DNA of 64,000 bases. Origin: Deltaproteobacteria bacterium (GTDB lineage Bacteria; Myxococcota_A; Polyangia; Haliangiales; JADYYK01). Location: contig JADYYK010000084.1 in the NCBI GenBank assembly GCA_020853705.1, positions 1-64,000 on the forward strand. Direction: 5' to 3'. Below the pieces are notes generated by a model. That model was not told the DNA's origin, made no database searches, and worked only from the letters and a program-made list of their open reading frames with translations. Position 1 is the first letter of the stretch, and each line of letters starts with the position of its first letter. Of the stretch, positions 63,210-64,000 are shown piece after piece. The translations under genes were made by a program, and so were the position numbers.

Positions 63210-64000
63210 ATGACAACTCCACTGCACGTCGTCGTCGGCGCCGGCCAGGTCGGCCCCCTCATCGTCGAGCGCCTGCTCGCGCGCGGCCTGCGCGTCCGCG
63301 TCATCCGCCGCGGCAGCGCCCCCGGCCCTGCCCGCGCCGGTGTCGACACCGTGCGCGCCGACGTCAGCGACCCGCGCGCCGCCGCCGACGCCATGCGCGG
63401 CGCGTCGGTCGTCTATCACACCGGCAACCCCCGCTACGACCGCTGGCCCGCGGAGCTCCTGCCCCTGACCCGCGGCATCATCGCGGGCGCCACCCGGGCT
63501 GGCGCGCGGCTGGTCGTGCTCGACAACCTGTACATGTACGACCTGCCGTCCGACGGCCACCTGTCCGAGGACACCGCCATCGGCACCCGCTCGAAGAAGG
63601 GCCACCTGCGCGCCCTCGCCGCGGCCGAGCTGCTGGCCGCCCACGCCCGCGGCGACCTCCCGGTCGCCATCGCCCGCGCCAGCGACTTCATCGGCCCCGG
63701 CGCGCCGCGCACCATCTTCAGCGACCGCTTCTGGAAGCGCCTGTTCGCCGGCAAGTCGGTCGAGGCCTTCGGCGATCCCGACCAGCCGCACTCGCTGTCC
63801 TACACCCCCGACGTCGCCGACGGCCTGGTCACGCTGGGCTCACCCGCCGCCGAGGCCACCGGCTTCGGCAGGGTCTGGCACCTGCCCGCCGGCCCCGCCG
63901 AGACCCCGCGCGTCTGGATGAGCCGGCTCGCCGCGGCGGTCGGTCGCACGCCCCGCATCGTCAGCATCTCGCCGCTCCTGCTGCGCGCCGTCGGCCTCTT
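63210..64000 (+). CDS. NAD(P)-dependent epimerase/dehydratase-like protein, 3' truncated by window
   Basis: 263 full codons are in the window, open at the right edge. LHVVVGAGQVGPLIVERLLARG is the Rossmann-fold G-x-G-x-x-G nucleotide-binding start, then SVVYHTGNPRYDRWPA, VVLDNLYMYDLPSDG and SKKGHLRALAAAELLAA, in which YMYDLP and the later Lys stand where extended short-chain dehydrogenases have the active-site Tyr and Lys. Similar to NAD(P)H-binding/isoflavone-reductase-like or epimerase proteins; substrate unknown. Divergent from the LysR gene, 65 bases away. Confidence 0.85.
   Translation, partial: MTTPLHVVVGAGQVGPLIVERLLARGLRVRVIRRGSAPGPARAGVDTVRADVSDPRAAADAMRGASVVYHTGNPRYDRWPAELLPLTRGIIAGATRAGARLVVLDNLYMYDLPSDGHLSEDTAIGTRSKKGHLRALAAAELLAAHARGDLPVAIARASDFIGPGAPRTIFSDRFWKRLFAGKSVEAFGDPDQPHSLSYTPDVADGLVTLGSPAAEATGFGRVWHLPAGPAETPRVWMSRLAAAVGRTPRIVSISPLLLRAVGL

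Overview
The window is very GC-rich (by eye about 70 percent), has no tRNA, rRNA, IS element or CRISPR array, and is densely coded on both strands. The mix of genes points to a myxobacterium-type member of the Myxococcota: many Asp/Gly/Cys-rich lipoproteins with LA-G-C lipoboxes, eukaryote-like Ser/Thr kinases, TPR and beta-propeller proteins, a long surface lipoprotein with repeated anchor-D-like domains, a Gly-rich lipoprotein, and a C-A-B succinate dehydrogenase operon with a single cytochrome b. This is inferred from gene content, with no similarity search behind it.

Layout. 1-3.5 kb: the end of thiC followed by a tightly coupled + strand run (Mpo1-like DUF962 protein, BolA, membrane protein, aldo/keto reductase, secreted protein). 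3.5-3.9 kb: gene-free DNA with direct and inverted repeats. 3.9-8.5 kb: parallel beta-helix lipoprotein, aroC, a Phd/ParE-type toxin-antitoxin pair with a palindromic operator, and a frameshifted GAF/PAS/GGDEF gene. 8.5-18.1 kb: Cys/Gly-rich lipoprotein, EEP-family phosphatase, an internally deleted antiporter-UspA protein, a large unknown protein, a PQQ-like propeller lipoprotein and a PhoD-like phosphatase. 18.2-22.3 kb: sdhC-sdhA-sdhB and a TlpA-like lipoprotein. 22.4-34.2 kb: a second EEP lipoprotein, PASTA-like lipoprotein, MFS transporter, second Mpo1-like protein, patatin, MBL-fold protein, zinc-ribbon protein, outer-membrane barrel, triple-parvulin lipoprotein, queC and a PD40-repeat lipoprotein. 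34.2-47.6 kb: two Ser/Thr kinases (one fused to an alpha/beta hydrolase), LysR regulator, lipoproteins, HEAT-like protein, a TauE/thioredoxin/DUF302 cluster and a TPR protein. 47.7-52.9 kb: the 1396-residue repeat lipoprotein and a propeller protein. 53.0-62.1 kb: an operon of three divergent Hsp100 (ClpA/ClpB-like) double-AAA+ ATPases. 62.2-64.0 kb: a LysR regulator divergent from a truncated NAD(P)-binding epimerase-like gene.

The strongest candidate for an undescribed system is the three-gene Hsp100 operon. The genes overlap stop-to-start, share a related N-terminal region, have intact second AAA+ modules but lack the GYVG pore loop there, and two of them have degenerate first-module Walker B motifs. 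The first protein ends in what looks like a bacterial release factor 2 body (FW helix start, ETGAHR, KDLRTG) with no GGQ catalytic domain. The second may carry a more decayed version. This suggests a ribosome- or nascent-chain-linked AAA+ machine, which is inference.

A second window-wide signal is promoter layout. Fifteen genes have a TAnnnT -10-like hexamer ending only 6-8 bases before the chosen start codon, as expected for leaderless mRNAs. In one divergent pair (30298/30318) a single 7-bp block supplies both -10 boxes.
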